This document shows positions 50,884 through 60,882 of a DNA stretch of 64,000 nucleotides, piece after piece. The notes beneath the pieces are model-generated. The model ran no database searches. It had not been told where the DNA came from and saw only the letters and a list, made by a program, of their open reading frames with translations. Source of the DNA: an uncultured Alistipes sp. GTDB lineage: Bacteria; Bacteroidota; Bacteroidia; Bacteroidales; Rikenellaceae. A program made the position numbers and the translations under genes. The stretch spans positions 1 through 64,000 of the forward strand of contig CAAGGR010000040.1 in NCBI GenBank assembly GCA_900769445.1, given 5' to 3'. The number at the start of each line of letters is the position of its first letter. The stretch's first letter is position 1.

Positions 50884-52706
50884 TTTACCACATCCTCAAT
50901 CTTAGTCATCACATCTATCGCATCGGCATAGACAACACTCATCTCGCCATCGGTGGTTGGTGCATACTGCGCCTCCTCAGAGCGCGATATAATCTCGCAG
51001 AACTCCTCGGCAACAGCCATAGCAACACCTCTGCGATACAGCTCCTCGCGAATCTTCTCCTTTGTAAGGTTTGAAACTGGGATATTGAACTTGTCGCTAA
51101 TATATCCCCACATAGCCCTCAGCGTCTCCTCATAGAAGGCATGACGGTTGCCCTCGTTCATCGAGCGCTCCGCCATACGAAGTCGCTGGATAGCAACCTT
51201 ATCGGCACGTTTCATACGTCGCGCAACGATATTACGGTTATCGCGTATACGCTTGCGCATAACGACATATACCACTATGAAGATTGCCAACAATACCACT
51301 ACAACCAACCAGTATATAGGGGTAAAGATAAAGATTGATGCACTCTTTGGTGGCAACGACCCAATATGGATAAATCGGATATCCTTATCCAGCTGTCGCA
51401 TCGTTGCGCCATAGTTTACATAGTTACCCACGCTGTGCTGTGCTGGAGCAGAGCCATCATCCTTAATGGTAATAGTGTATGGCTCGGTGCTAAGAGTCTT
51501 ATACTCTCCCTTCTGTGGGTCGAAGTAGCTAAACTCTATCGGTGCGATGGTAAACTCGCCTGCAGAACGCGCTACAAAGGGGTATGTATAGGTTATGCTA
51601 CCCGTTGTTCCCGATGCTGTAGCCTTGATATTATCTACAATCTTAGTGTCGTATAACTCAAAGCTATCTGGGAGATTTAGTCGTGGCGCAGCAATGAACT
51701 TCAGGTTGCCACTACCCGAAATAGTAAGTTCAAGTTGGTCTGCCGAGTTGCTCTCAATCTCGCTACTTGGCATACGGTACGATATGCGGAAGTCGCCCAC
51801 AGCACCATTAAAGGAGCGTGGCGCACCTACTGGGAACTCCTTGACATTTATAGTTATAGGCTCACTCTTAAGCTGCTTCGTCACATAGTGTATCTGACGA
51901 CCTCCGAAGAATGGGTCGAAGTGTCTGTTGCCCTGCACCTCAACAGGTGTACGCACCGTCATCGAAGCGGCAGGGATGGTTATCTTACCACTCTGCTGTG
52001 GCGATAGAAGCAACTCTGTTATCTTATGAGTCTCGTAGATGCGACCATTATACTCCTCGCGCGAAGGGGCATTGTCGAATGTTAGCTCCTGCGACCAGAA
52101 ACCATCAAACGATGGGATATTCACATCCGAAACGTCGGAAATACTTACTCGTGTATATAGCACCAATGAAGCACGTATCGCCTCACCCTTATAAACCTCT
52201 CTATCATAGAGCTTTAATCGCAACATTATATCATCCTTAGCAATACGGCTCTCGGGCGACGACTTCTGCTTTGCCCCGCCCACACCCTGCTCTGCAGAAC
52301 GCTCGCTTGCTCTCTCGGCTATAACCTCAACTGGCTGAGGCTTAGTCGTATATCTCTTGTCTTCAACAGTTATAGATGCTGCACCTATGGTAAACTTACC
52401 CGCCTCGTTTGGCATCAAGACATAGGTATATGTGCAGTTATAACTTGCCGTTTTGCGACCATTTATAAATTGCACTGAGTGGCCTGTAGATACAGAGGGT
52501 CCCGCCAATACGTCGAAGCCCTCGAGGTCTGGAGCCTTAAAGCTATTGCGCTCAGGCTCAGCATCCACCGAGAACTCCACACGAAAAGGCTCACCTAAGG
52601 CTGTTATTGCTGGCACGTCAACCTTAAATGATACCTGTCCCCACGCTGTTAGCGATATAAACAGCGCCACAAGTACAACTAAAACTCTTTGTGTTACTCT
52701 TGTCAT
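50865..52706 (-). CDS. BatD-like protein
   Basis: 613 residues. A signal peptide (VLVVLVALFISLTAWG) is followed by tandem beta-sandwich domains (about 25-430), for example FTIGAASITVEDKRYTTKPQPV, a membrane span (near 440-470, IYWLVVVVLLAIFIVVYVV) and a cytoplasmic helical tail. This matches BatD/oxygen-tolerance proteins of the Bacteroidota. BatD is thought to function with BatA/B/C and BatE in the envelope. batA, batB and batC are absent here. Its last codons and stop lie within an inverted-repeat end. Confidence 0.85.
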   Translation of the reverse strand: MTRVTQRVLVVLVALFISLTAWGQVSFKVDVPAITALGEPFRVEFSVDAEPERNSFKAPDLEGFDVLAGPSVSTGHSVQFINGRKTASYNCTYTYVLMPNEAGKFTIGAASITVEDKRYTTKPQPVEVIAERASERSAEQGVGGAKQKSSPESRIAKDDIMLRLKLYDREVYKGEAIRASLVLYTRVSISDVSDVNIPSFDGFWSQELTFDNAPSREEYNGRIYETHKITELLLSPQQSGKITIPAASMTVRTPVEVQGNRHFDPFFGGRQIHYVTKQLKSEPITINVKEFPVGAPRSFNGAVGDFRISYRMPSSEIESNSADQLELTISGSGNLKFIAAPRLNLPDSFELYDTKIVDNIKATASGTTGSITYTYPFVARSAGEFTIAPIEFSYFDPQKGEYKTLSTEPYTITIKDDGSAPAQHSVGNYVNYGATMRQLDKDIRFIHIGSLPPKSASIFIFTPIYWLVVVVLLAIFIVVYVVMRKRIRDNRNIVARRMKRADKVAIQRLRMAERSMNEGNRHAFYEETLRAMWGYISDKFNIPVSNLTKEKIREELYRRGVAMAVAEEFCEIISRSEEAQYAPTTDGEMSVVYADAIDVMTKIEDVVKGCSIN

Positions 52707-52758
52707 TACAAATTTCTCTTATTCCGAATTATAACGCCTCGGAGAGCGCAATTATTGT

Positions 52759-52917
52759 AAAGTGAAAAAGGCTATGACAATATAGTTATAAGGGTTATTA
52801 AGGTGTTTTAATGGTAATTAGGGGTGATTAAGGGTATATTCCCTCATCCCTTAAACACCCCTAAAAGCCTTTAATCTCCGCTAATTACCTTTCGCCATAC
52901 AGTTTGTCTTTCACTTT
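52759..52917. repeat. Large inverted repeat upstream of batD
   Basis: The best part is GGGGTGATTAAGGG (52821-52834) with CCCTTAAACACCCC (52848-52861), pairing at 13 of 14 positions with a 13-nt loop. Extended arms 52793-52834 and 52848-52889 pair at about 30 of 42 positions. A further pair AAAGTGAAA/TTTCACTTT (52759-52767, 52909-52917) is perfect. An alternative pairing of GGTAATTAGG (52813-52831) with 52871-52889 is also possible, so two folds compete. It occupies the batD leader/promoter region. Confidence 0.65.
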
Positions 52918-52923
52918 GGCAAA

Positions 52924-53050
52924 ATTAAAATTGGAGAGTAGGGTTAGTTTGTTAGATTGTCGCCGCTCTTGAAACCGGAGTTTACTTAACGTAAATGAGG
53001 ATTTCAAGAGCAAGCAATATGACAAAATAACCCTGCTATACAATTTTAAT
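52924..53050 (-). repeat. Large inverted repeat behind the fumarase gene
   Basis: Arms ATTAAAATTG (52924-52933) and CAATTTTAAT (53041-53050) continue inward as AGTAGGGTTA/TAACCCTGCT, then GCTCTTGAAA (52964-52973) with TTTCAAGAGC (perfect) and TTTAC/GTAAA around a TTAAC loop. The fumarase stop TAA lies within the right arm. Together with the element at 52759-52917 it fills nearly the whole 339-nt gap between batD and fumarase. Confidence 0.75.
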
Positions 53051-54659
53051 GCTGGAAGTCAGCAAAAAAATCATTACCCTTATCATCTACGATGATGAAG
53101 GCAGGGAAGTTCTCAACATAGATCTTGCGAACAGCCTCCATGCCAAGCTCCTCGAAGTCTACAACCTCTACTTTCTTGATAGAGTTCTTAGCGAGGATAG
53201 CGGCAGGGCCACCGATAGAGCCAAGGTAGAAACCACCGTTAGACTTACATGCATCAGTAACCTGCTGTGAACGATTACCCTTAGCAACCATAACAAGTGA
53301 ACCACCAGCCTTCTGGAATAGGTCTACGTATGAGTCCATACGACCTGCTGTAGTAGGGCCAAAGGAGCCAGACGCCATACCCTGTGGAGTCTTAGCAGGG
53401 CCTGCATAGTAAACAGGGTGATTCTTAAAGTAGTCTGGCATAGGCTTACCCTCGTCAAGCATCTGCTTGATGCGAGCATGTGCGATATCGCGCGCTACAA
53501 CAAGTGTACCCTTAAGGTTAAGACGGGTCTTAATTGGGTACTTAGAGAGAATCTCACGCACCTTATCCATACCCTCGTCAAGGTCGATATCTACTGCTGG
53601 CGACATTGCTGGCGCCTGTGCAGGAAGGAAGCGCGCTGGATTCTTCTCAAGCTGCTCGATGAAGATTCCCTCTGGGGTAATCTTAGCCTTGATATTACGG
53701 TCTGCAGAGCAGCTTACACCGATAGCTACAGGGCATGATGCAGCGTGGCGTGGTGCGCGGATAACACGAACATCGTGTACGTAGTACTTACCGCCAAACT
53801 GAGCGCCAAGACCAATCTCCTGACATATCTTCTGCACCTTAGCCTCCCACTCAAGATCACGGAAGCAACGACCACCCTCGTTACCAGATGTTGGAAGCTC
53901 GTCGAGGTAGCCAGCAGATGCCTTCTTAACAGTTGAAAGACACATCTCAGCAGATGTACCACCGATACAGATAGCAAGGTGATATGGAGGACAAGCAGAT
54001 GTGCCAAGATCAAGAATATGCTTCTTAATGAAGGCTGTTAGCGACTCCTCGTTAAGAAGCGCCTTGGTCTGCTGATAGAGGAAGGTCTTATTTGCAGAGC
54101 CACCACCCTTAGTGATAAACAAGAACTCATACTCCATACCTGGATGACCACCGTAGATGTCGATCTGTGCTGGAAGGTTAGTTGCAGAGTTCTTCTCCTC
54201 AGTCATAGTGAAAGGCACAACCTGAGAGTAGCGCAAGTTACGCTCCTTATATGTCTCATACACACCGCGTGAGATGCACTCAGCATCGTTAGCGCCTGTA
54301 TATACATCCTCGCCCTTATGACCAATACAGATTGCAGTACCTGTATCCTGACATGTAGGAAGCTCACCCTCAGCAGCCACACACTGGTTCATAAGCATTG
54401 TGTATGCCACGAACTTGTCATTATCGGTAGCCTCTGGATCCTCAAGGATATTTGCAAGCTTCTGTAGGTGTGATGCGCGCAAGTAGAAAGATACATCAGC
54501 GTATGCCTCCTTAGCCAAAAGCTCAAGACCCTTTGGGTCAACCTTCAAAATCTTGCGACCGTCGCACTCAACGACCTTTACATAATCCTTCGTAAGAAGG
54601 CGGTACTCAGTCTTATCCTGCTGGATAGGAAATGGTTCCTGATAGATAAATTCAGCCAT
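53046..54659 (-). CDS. Fumarate hydratase, class I
   Basis: 537 residues, single-chain class I type (oxygen-sensitive 4Fe-4S enzyme). [34 protein letters not shown] and [17 protein letters not shown] cover the cluster cysteines and active site. It interconverts fumarate and malate in the cytoplasm; in anaerobic Bacteroidota it works in the reductive branch to succinate. Codon use suggests high expression. It is last in a run dnaX-tyrS-folB-transporter-fumarase on the minus strand, 27 nt after the transporter gene. Confidence 0.94.
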   Translation of the reverse strand: MAEFIYQEPFPIQQDKTEYRLLTKDYVKVVECDGRKILKVDPKGLELLAKEAYADVSFYLRASHLQKLANILEDPEATDNDKFVAYTMLMNQCVAAEGELPTCQDTGTAICIGHKGEDVYTGANDAECISRGVYETYKERNLRYSQVVPFTMTEEKNSATNLPAQIDIYGGHPGMEYEFLFITKGGGSANKTFLYQQTKALLNEESLTAFIKKHILDLGTSACPPYHLAICIGGTSAEMCLSTVKKASAGYLDELPTSGNEGGRCFRDLEWEAKVQKICQEIGLGAQFGGKYYVHDVRVIRAPRHAASCPVAIGVSCSADRNIKAKITPEGIFIEQLEKNPARFLPAQAPAMSPAVDIDLDEGMDKVREILSKYPIKTRLNLKGTLVVARDIAHARIKQMLDEGKPMPDYFKNHPVYYAGPAKTPQGMASGSFGPTTAGRMDSYVDLFQKAGGSLVMVAKGNRSQQVTDACKSNGGFYLGSIGGPAAILAKNSIKKVEVVDFEELGMEAVRKIYVENFPAFIIVDDKGNDFFADFQH

Positions 54660-54686
54660 AGTTTTAATCTTTTAGTATTTTTGGAT

Positions 54687-56021
54687 TTATAATGTCTTAA
54701 TAAAGTCTACGATGCCGAAGATGAAGACCACCGACACCAACACAGGGCATACATAGCGAAGCAAGAAGCGGATAACAGGATATGTAGCCTTATCCACACC
54801 ACCCTCTGCCGTAAGCTCCTTGCGCATATCCTCCTTCTTCCATATCCAGCCAACAAACACTGCTGTAAGGATACCAAGCAATGGCAACATAACAATAGAT
54901 GTGAAGTTGTCCAAGAGCGAGAAGATGTTCATACCGCCAATGGTGAAGCCACTCCAGTCGCCCAACGACAACGATGCAGCTGTAGCAAGCACAAGAGCGA
55001 TGATAGTAACAACCCAAGCACCCTTGCGGCGTGACATACCACGCTTCTCAACAAAATATGAGGTTACAGCCTCGTGCATAGAGATTGTTGAAGATAGGGC
55101 TGCAAGACCCAACAAAAGGAAGAAGAGTGTAGACCACACGCCACCCATAGGCATTGTAGAGAAGACCTTAGGCATAGCCACAAACGCCAACTGAGGACCA
55201 CTCTCATTCTCAACACCTGCCGAGAAGATAATTACCGCAGCCATAAGAGCCACGATAGTATCGAGCGATACCACGCTAATTGCCGTACCTGCAATCTTGG
55301 TTCCATCCTTGAAGTATGAGCCATAGATAAGCATAGCACCCATACCGATAGAGAGGGTGAAGAATGCCTGTCCCATAGCCGCAAGGAAGGACTTACCCGT
55401 AACCATCGAGAAGTCTGGAGTAAAGACATTTGCCAAAGCCTCACGACCTGCTGGCATCCACAATGAGTAGATAGCAAGAGCGATAAGGATAGCAAAGAGC
55501 AGTGGCATCATCACCTTAGAAGCCTTCTCGATACCTCCCTGCACACCACCTGTGATGATAAAGTGGTTAGCAAAGATGAAGAGATAGGTAAAGAGTAGTG
55601 GTAGCCATGTGCCTGTAGTGAAACTATGGAAGAAACCACCAAAGTCGCTACCTATAGCATCTGTTGCCGAGGCAATGGTGTAGTTAAGTGTCCAACCCGC
55701 GATAACGAAGTAGTAGCCCATAATAAGGGTTACAGATATTAGACCCATAGCACCAAGCCAGCCCCAACCGCGCTTAATAGTTGCGAAGGCATCTATAGGG
55801 TTCTTCTTGGTGTTGTGTCCCACAGCAAACTCCGCAATAAGGAGCGGAAGACCAAGAAATAGGATACATCCCAAGTAGATGAGAATGAAGGCACCGCCAC
55901 CATTCTCCGAGGTGATATAGGGGAAACGCCAGATATTACCAAGACCTATAGCCGAGCCAGCAGCAGCAAGAATAGCTGCCAACTTACCTCCAAAGCCACC
56001 TCTATTTTCTGTATTAGCCAT
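54687..56021 (-). CDS. NSS family sodium-dependent transporter
   Basis: 444 residues from ATG 56021 (MANTENRGGFGGKLAAIL); a TTG five codons earlier overlaps folB and is less likely. About 11-12 membrane segments. AAAGSAIGLGNIWRFPYI is the NSS signature of the LeuT fold. It probably imports an amino acid with sodium. It begins 7 nt after the folB stop. Confidence 0.9.
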   Translation of the reverse strand: MANTENRGGFGGKLAAILAAAGSAIGLGNIWRFPYITSENGGGAFILIYLGCILFLGLPLLIAEFAVGHNTKKNPIDAFATIKRGWGWLGAMGLISVTLIMGYYFVIAGWTLNYTIASATDAIGSDFGGFFHSFTTGTWLPLLFTYLFIFANHFIITGGVQGGIEKASKVMMPLLFAILIALAIYSLWMPAGREALANVFTPDFSMVTGKSFLAAMGQAFFTLSIGMGAMLIYGSYFKDGTKIAGTAISVVSLDTIVALMAAVIIFSAGVENESGPQLAFVAMPKVFSTMPMGGVWSTLFFLLLGLAALSSTISMHEAVTSYFVEKRGMSRRKGAWVVTIIALVLATAASLSLGDWSGFTIGGMNIFSLLDNFTSIVMLPLLGILTAVFVGWIWKKEDMRKELTAEGGVDKATYPVIRFLLRYVCPVLVSVVFIFGIVDFIKTL

Positions 56022-56028
56022 AAATTTT

Positions 56029-56388
56029 CTATCCAATTAAAGTTACACTCACCTTGTCAATCTTTCCACCAAGTGGAGGCGCAATTTTCGCCACAGTACA
56101 CTCCACCTCAACAATCTGTGGAAATGCCTCCTTCACAGCCTCGATAATGTTCGATGCTGCTGCCTCTATGGTGCGCTGTGTGCGCTGCATAGTACGCTCC
56201 ACAATCTCAAATACCGTGAGGTAATTCACCGCCTGCGTAACATCATCCGTCTTGGGCAGGTCACCCAAAGGTGTGCGTATCGCCAAGTCTACACGAAAGC
56301 GATTACCTACCTTTTGTTCAAGGTCGTAGCAACCATGAAAGGCACGAACATAGATGCCGTCAAGGCGTATGGTATATAACTTCTCCAC
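56029..56388 (-). CDS. folB: Dihydroneopterin aldolase
   Basis: 119 residues. The gene starts with GTG at 56388, whose G overlaps the final base of the tyrS stop TAG. GIYVRAFHGCYDLEQKVGNRFRV and VNYLTVFEIVERTM match the family. It makes 6-hydroxymethyl-dihydropterin in folate synthesis. Coupled translation with tyrS is likely. Confidence 0.9.
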   Translation of the reverse strand: MEKLYTIRLDGIYVRAFHGCYDLEQKVGNRFRVDLAIRTPLGDLPKTDDVTQAVNYLTVFEIVERTMQRTQRTIEAAASNIIEAVKEAFPQIVEVECTVAKIAPPLGGKIDKVSVTLIG

Positions 56389-57683
56389 TACTCAACAGTG
56401 ATTAGGAAGTAGTTCTTCTTACCCTTCTGCACCAAAAGGTACTTACCAGCGATAAGGTCAGCCTCAGTAACCTCACGCATAGCATCCATAACCTTCTCCT
56501 TGTTTAGCTGCACGCCACCGCCCTGCACCATCTTGCGGCACTCGCCCTTAGATGGGAAGACCTTGCAAATCTCAGCCACTACATCTACGAATGGCTTACC
56601 AAGGTCGGCACGCGACATTGTGAACTGTGGCACACCCTCAAACACCTGCAAAAGAGTAGCCTCGTCCAACGAGCGCAATGCCTCAGATGTAGCATTGCCA
56701 AAGAGGATATTTGATGCTGCCTGAGCCTTCTCCAACTCCTCCTTAGAGTGAATCATCGTTGTAACCTCCTCAGCAAGACGCTTCTGCAACACGCGCAAGT
56801 GTGGGGCAGCATCATGCTCAGTGATAAGAGCCTCAACAGTCTCGCGGTCAAGTAGGGTAAAAATCTTAATGTAGCGCTTTGCATCGTCGTCGCTAACGTT
56901 CAACCAGAACTGGTAGAACTTATATGGCGATGTATAGCGAGCATCAAGCCATACGTTACCCGACTCGGTCTTACCAAACTTCGTACCGTCAGCCTTAGTG
57001 ATAAGTGGGCATGTGATAGCAAATGCCTCAGCCTCAGAGCCGAGCTTACGACGGATAAGCTCCGTACCAGTAGTGATGTTACCCCACTGATCTGCACCAC
57101 CGAGCTGCACCTTGCAATTGTACTCGTTGTAGAGGTGCAAGAAGTCGTAACCCTGCAATAGCTGATATGTAAACTCGGTAAACGACATACCGTCGCCCTC
57201 GCCATTAAAGCGCTTCTTCACAGAGTCCTTAGCCATCATGTAGTTTACGGTAATACATTTACCGATATCACGAGCGAAATCGAGGAACGAGAACTCCTTC
57301 ATCCAGTCGTAGTTGTTAACCAACAAGGCGTGGTTGTCGGCTGTAGAGTCGAAGTCGATAAGCTTTGCCAACTGGTTTTTGATAGCCTCCTGATTATGAC
57401 GTAATGTAGCCTCATCCAACAAATTACGCTCCTGCGACTTACCCGATGGGTCGCCAATCATACCTGTAGCGCCGCCAATAAGGGCGATAGGGCGATGGCC
57501 GCACATCTGAAAGTGCTTCAAAATCATAACACCCACGAGGTGACCAATATGTAGTGAGTCGGCTGTTGGGTCGATACCCAAGTATGCTGTTGTCATCTCC
57601 TTCTGCAACTGCTCCTTTGCACCTGGCATAATGGTATGAATCATACCACGCCACTCAAGTTCCTGAACAAAATCCTTAACCAT
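56388..57683 (-). CDS. tyrS: Tyrosyl-tRNA synthetase
   Basis: 431 residues, class [19 protein letters not shown] holds the HIGH motif, [12 protein letters not shown] the next signature and KFGKTESG the KMSKS-type loop. A C-terminal S4 RNA-binding domain ([15 protein letters not shown]) is present. It lies 50 nt after dnaX and overlaps folB by one base. Confidence 0.96.
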   Translation of the reverse strand: MVKDFVQELEWRGMIHTIMPGAKEQLQKEMTTAYLGIDPTADSLHIGHLVGVMILKHFQMCGHRPIALIGGATGMIGDPSGKSQERNLLDEATLRHNQEAIKNQLAKLIDFDSTADNHALLVNNYDWMKEFSFLDFARDIGKCITVNYMMAKDSVKKRFNGEGDGMSFTEFTYQLLQGYDFLHLYNEYNCKVQLGGADQWGNITTGTELIRRKLGSEAEAFAITCPLITKADGTKFGKTESGNVWLDARYTSPYKFYQFWLNVSDDDAKRYIKIFTLLDRETVEALITEHDAAPHLRVLQKRLAEEVTTMIHSKEELEKAQAASNILFGNATSEALRSLDEATLLQVFEGVPQFTMSRADLGKPFVDVVAEICKVFPSKGECRKMVQGGGVQLNKEKVMDAMREVTEADLIAGKYLLVQKGKKNYFLITVE

Positions 57684-57733
57684 TGTCTATAATCTTTAAT
57701 ATTTCATTTATCTCCTAATCTATCGGCCATCGG

Positions 57734-59542
57734 CTACTCAGCATCGAGTTCCAAGGTCTCTATCATCTCCTTCAAGCGCTCGTTCTTCTCCACAAGGTGG
57801 CGAAGTCTATCCTCAAGAGTTATAGGGCGCGATATTCTCACACGCTCGTTTACCGTAACCTCTATCTCGATAAGTCCAACAGCGCCACTATGCTCCGCAA
57901 AGATCTTCTGCAACTCAGCCTTATCGTGCATAATATCCGATGCCAACTGCTCGGATGGAACGCTCACCTTAACAACGTTGCCATCGACCACCATAGCATC
58001 GAAGAAGACACCATAACGCTGACGTGTACGTGTTAGAGCCTCGATAATACGCTCCTTCGCAACCAAAATCTTCTCCTGACACGCAGGGTCTATAGCCGAC
58101 ACCACACCCTTAGACTCAGCCTCTGCCTCCGCAATAAGCTCGCTTGCTGTCTTTGCCTTACCACCCAATAGCCCGTTCAACGAGAGGCTTCCAACCTTTG
58201 GTTTTAGGGTCGATGGGCGCGATGGGCGCTGCTGCTCACTCTTAACCCCCACGCTCGGCTTAACCTCTGGCACCGTCTCTGCCGGTGCTGGTGCTACACT
58301 CTGCACCGAAGCAGAAGCTGGCGCAGGCTGTGGCTGCTGCTGTGGCTGCTGTTGAACTGGTCTTGCGACTGGCGCAGGAGCCTCCAACTCTGGAAGAGCA
58401 AAATTTGTGTCGAAGGTTAACCCCTCGAGGTCATCTGCTACATCTTCATTTTTTTTTTGACCGAGACCCGCAATCTTCATAAGTCCCAGCTCCACAAGCA
58501 ATCGTTGATTTGACGACTGTCGTATCTTTCCGTCTGCCTCCGTAAGCAACGATATAGCATTAAAGAGGAACTGCTCGTTACACCTCTGGGCTTGCTGCTT
58601 ATATCGCTCTACAAGCGTACCCGTAAACTCCACAAGTGCAACCGCAGGACCCTTAGCCATCAACAAGTCGCGGAGATGGGCATTAAGACCCGATATAAAG
58701 ACCTGTGGCGAGAAACCACGTGCCAAAATATTATCGAACAGCATCAGCGCATCGATATACTTACCCTCGAGAAGCAAATCGGTAGCCGAGAAGTAGGTAT
58801 CGTAGTCCAATACGTTGAGCGTAGCTGCAACATCCTTATAGTTTAGATTAGCACCGCAGAACGATACTGCCTTATCAAACATCGATAGTGCATCGCGCAT
58901 ACCACCATCAGCCTTATGGGCGATAAGGTTTAGCGCCTCGTCATCAGCAGTTACACCCTCCTTGTCGGCAATATAGCGTAGATACTCCACGCCATCCTCA
59001 ACTTTGATACGGTTGAAGTCGTAAATCTGGCAACGCGACAAGATGGTAGGGATAATCTTATGCTTCTCGGTAGTTGCAAGGATAAAGATTGCATGACGTG
59101 GCGGCTCCTCCAAAGTCTTCAAAAAGGCATTGAAGGCTGCTGCCGAGAGCATATGCACCTCATCGATAACAAAGACCGAGTAGCTACCCTGCTGTGGGAT
59201 GATGCGCACCTGCTCGATAAGGTTACGAATATCATCCACCGAGTTGTTAGATGCTGCATCCAACTCATGAACATTCAACGAGCGACCCTCGTTGAAGGAG
59301 CGACACGACTCGCACTCATTACACGCCTCGCCACCCTGCGGATTAAGGCAGTTGATAGCCTTAGCAAAGATACGAGCGCATGTGGTCTTACCCACACCGC
59401 GAGGCCCACAGAAGAGGTATGCGTGAGCGAGCTGTCCGCGCTCTATAGCATTTTTCAATGTCGAAGTAATATGTCGCTGACCCACAACCGAAGCGAAGGT
59501 TGCAGGGCGATACTTACGTGCTGAAACAATAAAATTCTCCAT
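57734..59542 (-). CDS. dnaX: DNA polymerase III gamma/tau subunit
   Basis: 602 residues from ATG 59542 (MENFIVSARKYRPATFASVVGQ). The upstream in-frame extension spans the promoter and is rejected. AYLFCGPRGVGKTTCARIF (Walker A), a C4 zinc module CLNPQGGEACNECESC, the DEVHML box and the arginine-finger-like SRCQ follow. A Pro/Gln/Ala linker (about 390-460) leads to a tau-type C terminus. It is the ATPase of the clamp loader. No obvious frameshift signal for a short gamma form was seen in the linker, though an A/T-rich run exists near residue 370. Confidence 0.95.
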   Translation of the reverse strand: MENFIVSARKYRPATFASVVGQRHITSTLKNAIERGQLAHAYLFCGPRGVGKTTCARIFAKAINCLNPQGGEACNECESCRSFNEGRSLNVHELDAASNNSVDDIRNLIEQVRIIPQQGSYSVFVIDEVHMLSAAAFNAFLKTLEEPPRHAIFILATTEKHKIIPTILSRCQIYDFNRIKVEDGVEYLRYIADKEGVTADDEALNLIAHKADGGMRDALSMFDKAVSFCGANLNYKDVAATLNVLDYDTYFSATDLLLEGKYIDALMLFDNILARGFSPQVFISGLNAHLRDLLMAKGPAVALVEFTGTLVERYKQQAQRCNEQFLFNAISLLTEADGKIRQSSNQRLLVELGLMKIAGLGQKKNEDVADDLEGLTFDTNFALPELEAPAPVARPVQQQPQQQPQPAPASASVQSVAPAPAETVPEVKPSVGVKSEQQRPSRPSTLKPKVGSLSLNGLLGGKAKTASELIAEAEAESKGVVSAIDPACQEKILVAKERIIEALTRTRQRYGVFFDAMVVDGNVVKVSVPSEQLASDIMHDKAELQKIFAEHSGAVGLIEIEVTVNERVRISRPITLEDRLRHLVEKNERLKEMIETLELDAE

Positions 59543-59549
59543 AACTCGA

Positions 59550-59557
59550 CAAAGATA
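59550..59557 (-). promoter_or_regulatory. -7 box of dnaX, giving an almost leaderless mRNA
   Basis: TATCTTTG on the minus strand ends 7 nt before ATG 59542. If transcription starts about 6 nt downstream of the box, the message begins at or next to the start codon. There is no clear -33 box. Confidence 0.5.
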
Positions 59558-59631
59558 ATGATTTTTTCGCACGCTATACGCACGTACGCGTAATTTTTTT
59601 CTCGGCAGGTGCGTTTATTCGCGGAAAACAC

Positions 59632-59639
59632 TATCTTTG
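59632..59639 (+). promoter_or_regulatory. -7 box of the metallophosphoesterase gene
   Basis: TATCTTTG at 59632-59639, 18 nt before ATG 59658. No clear -33 match at the usual distance. It is divergent from the dnaX -7 box 74 nt away. Confidence 0.5.
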
Positions 59640-59657
59640 CACCAAGAACTAACCGAT

Positions 59658-60833
59658 ATGAGTATGAGAAAATTTAACATATTATTCACCCTTTTTGCCA
59701 TACTTGCTTTTGGCAATTATGTCTCTGCACAGCAGAATATAGAGAGCGGCTTCAACCTTGTTGTTGTGGGCGACTCGCAGCCACAGACAAAAAAGCAACT
59801 CAAAGAGTTAGAGCAGGTTATAATCCCTCAGATTGGCACCATAGTCGAGGAGTATCGCGTTACAGGCTACCCCACCGCAATACTAATTACAGGCGATGTA
59901 GTTTGGGACACAACGAAATTTCTGCCTCGCGTAAAAAAGGCATTTGAGAGTCTTGGAGTGCCAGTATATGCCGTTATCGGCAACCACGACCACAACCGAT
60001 ACCATCGCTACAACGAGGAGCGCGCAGAGCGCAAATATGTCGAGACCTTCGGGTCGCGAAACATCAACTTTACACTTGGCGAGACGCTATTTGTAACGTT
60101 TGACAATATCAGTTTTGAGCGCCACTACAAAGAGGATATCGACAGTAAGCAACTTGTATGGCTTGCAGAACTCATAGAAAATACACCTGATAATCAGCGC
60201 ATTGCAGTCTGCATGCATGCCCCAGCTACAGACTTTAACAAGGGCATCCTAAAGTCATACATTAAGCCTTTAGTTAGCATCTTAGGTGATAGAGAGGTAC
60301 ACTTTATCACGGGTCATCGCCACCACCACGGCACTGCCGATCTCTCCGAAAGGATGGTTGAGCATAACGTGGCGCAGGTAAATGGCAACCTATGGTATGC
60401 CCCTATTGGTTCGGATGGAACACCACGCGGTGTCTTCTGCATTGAGGAGCGCAATGGTGCGTGGCAGTGGCATCACCGCATCCTCGGCAAGGGCTTCGAC
60501 GAGCCTCTTATCGTATGGAACGAGGGATGGGTTAAGGAGCATGAAGATTATGTGGTTGTAAAGGTCGTTGGCTGGGACGATAAATGGAGTGTTGCATGGC
60601 AGGAGAATGGGGTAAATATGGGTGCTCTGGAGCAGATATCCATCCTCGACCCAGACTACATCTATTATGTTGAGCATGAGGCAGATTACGCAAAGAAATA
60701 TATGGAGCGTCTACGCAAATCTGCACACCCTCACAACCACTATTTCCGCTGTAAGCGCACAACTGAAAATAGCGAAATTACCATTATTGCCACCGACCGT
60801 TTTGGTCGCACATTCACAGCTAAGGCAGAGTAA
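59658..60833 (+). CDS. Exported calcineurin-like metallophosphoesterase
   Basis: 391 residues from ATG 59658 (MSMRKFNILFTLFAILAFGNYVSA, signal peptide). Metallophosphatase motifs in order: VVVGDSQ, ITGDVVWD, VIGNHDHNRYH, CMHAP and TGHRHHHG, which provide the two-metal site. The C-terminal 130 residues form a beta-rich domain. It is probably periplasmic; its substrate is unknown. It is a single gene, convergent with the symporter gene. Confidence 0.87.
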   Translation: MSMRKFNILFTLFAILAFGNYVSAQQNIESGFNLVVVGDSQPQTKKQLKELEQVIIPQIGTIVEEYRVTGYPTAILITGDVVWDTTKFLPRVKKAFESLGVPVYAVIGNHDHNRYHRYNEERAERKYVETFGSRNINFTLGETLFVTFDNISFERHYKEDIDSKQLVWLAELIENTPDNQRIAVCMHAPATDFNKGILKSYIKPLVSILGDREVHFITGHRHHHGTADLSERMVEHNVAQVNGNLWYAPIGSDGTPRGVFCIEERNGAWQWHHRILGKGFDEPLIVWNEGWVKEHEDYVVVKVVGWDDKWSVAWQENGVNMGALEQISILDPDYIYYVEHEADYAKKYMERLRKSAHPHNHYFRCKRTTENSEITIIATDRFGRTFTAKAE

Positions 60834-60854
60834 AATAAGAGTCGCAAATTGCCG

Positions 60855-60882
60855 AAAATAGTCTTCGTATTGACCCTATTTT
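60855..60882. terminator. Weak hairpin between convergent genes
   Basis: AAAATAG (60855-60861) pairs with CTATTTT (60876-60882), which overlaps the stop codon of the symporter gene. Only 7 bp with a 14-nt loop, so a weak candidate. Confidence 0.35.
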
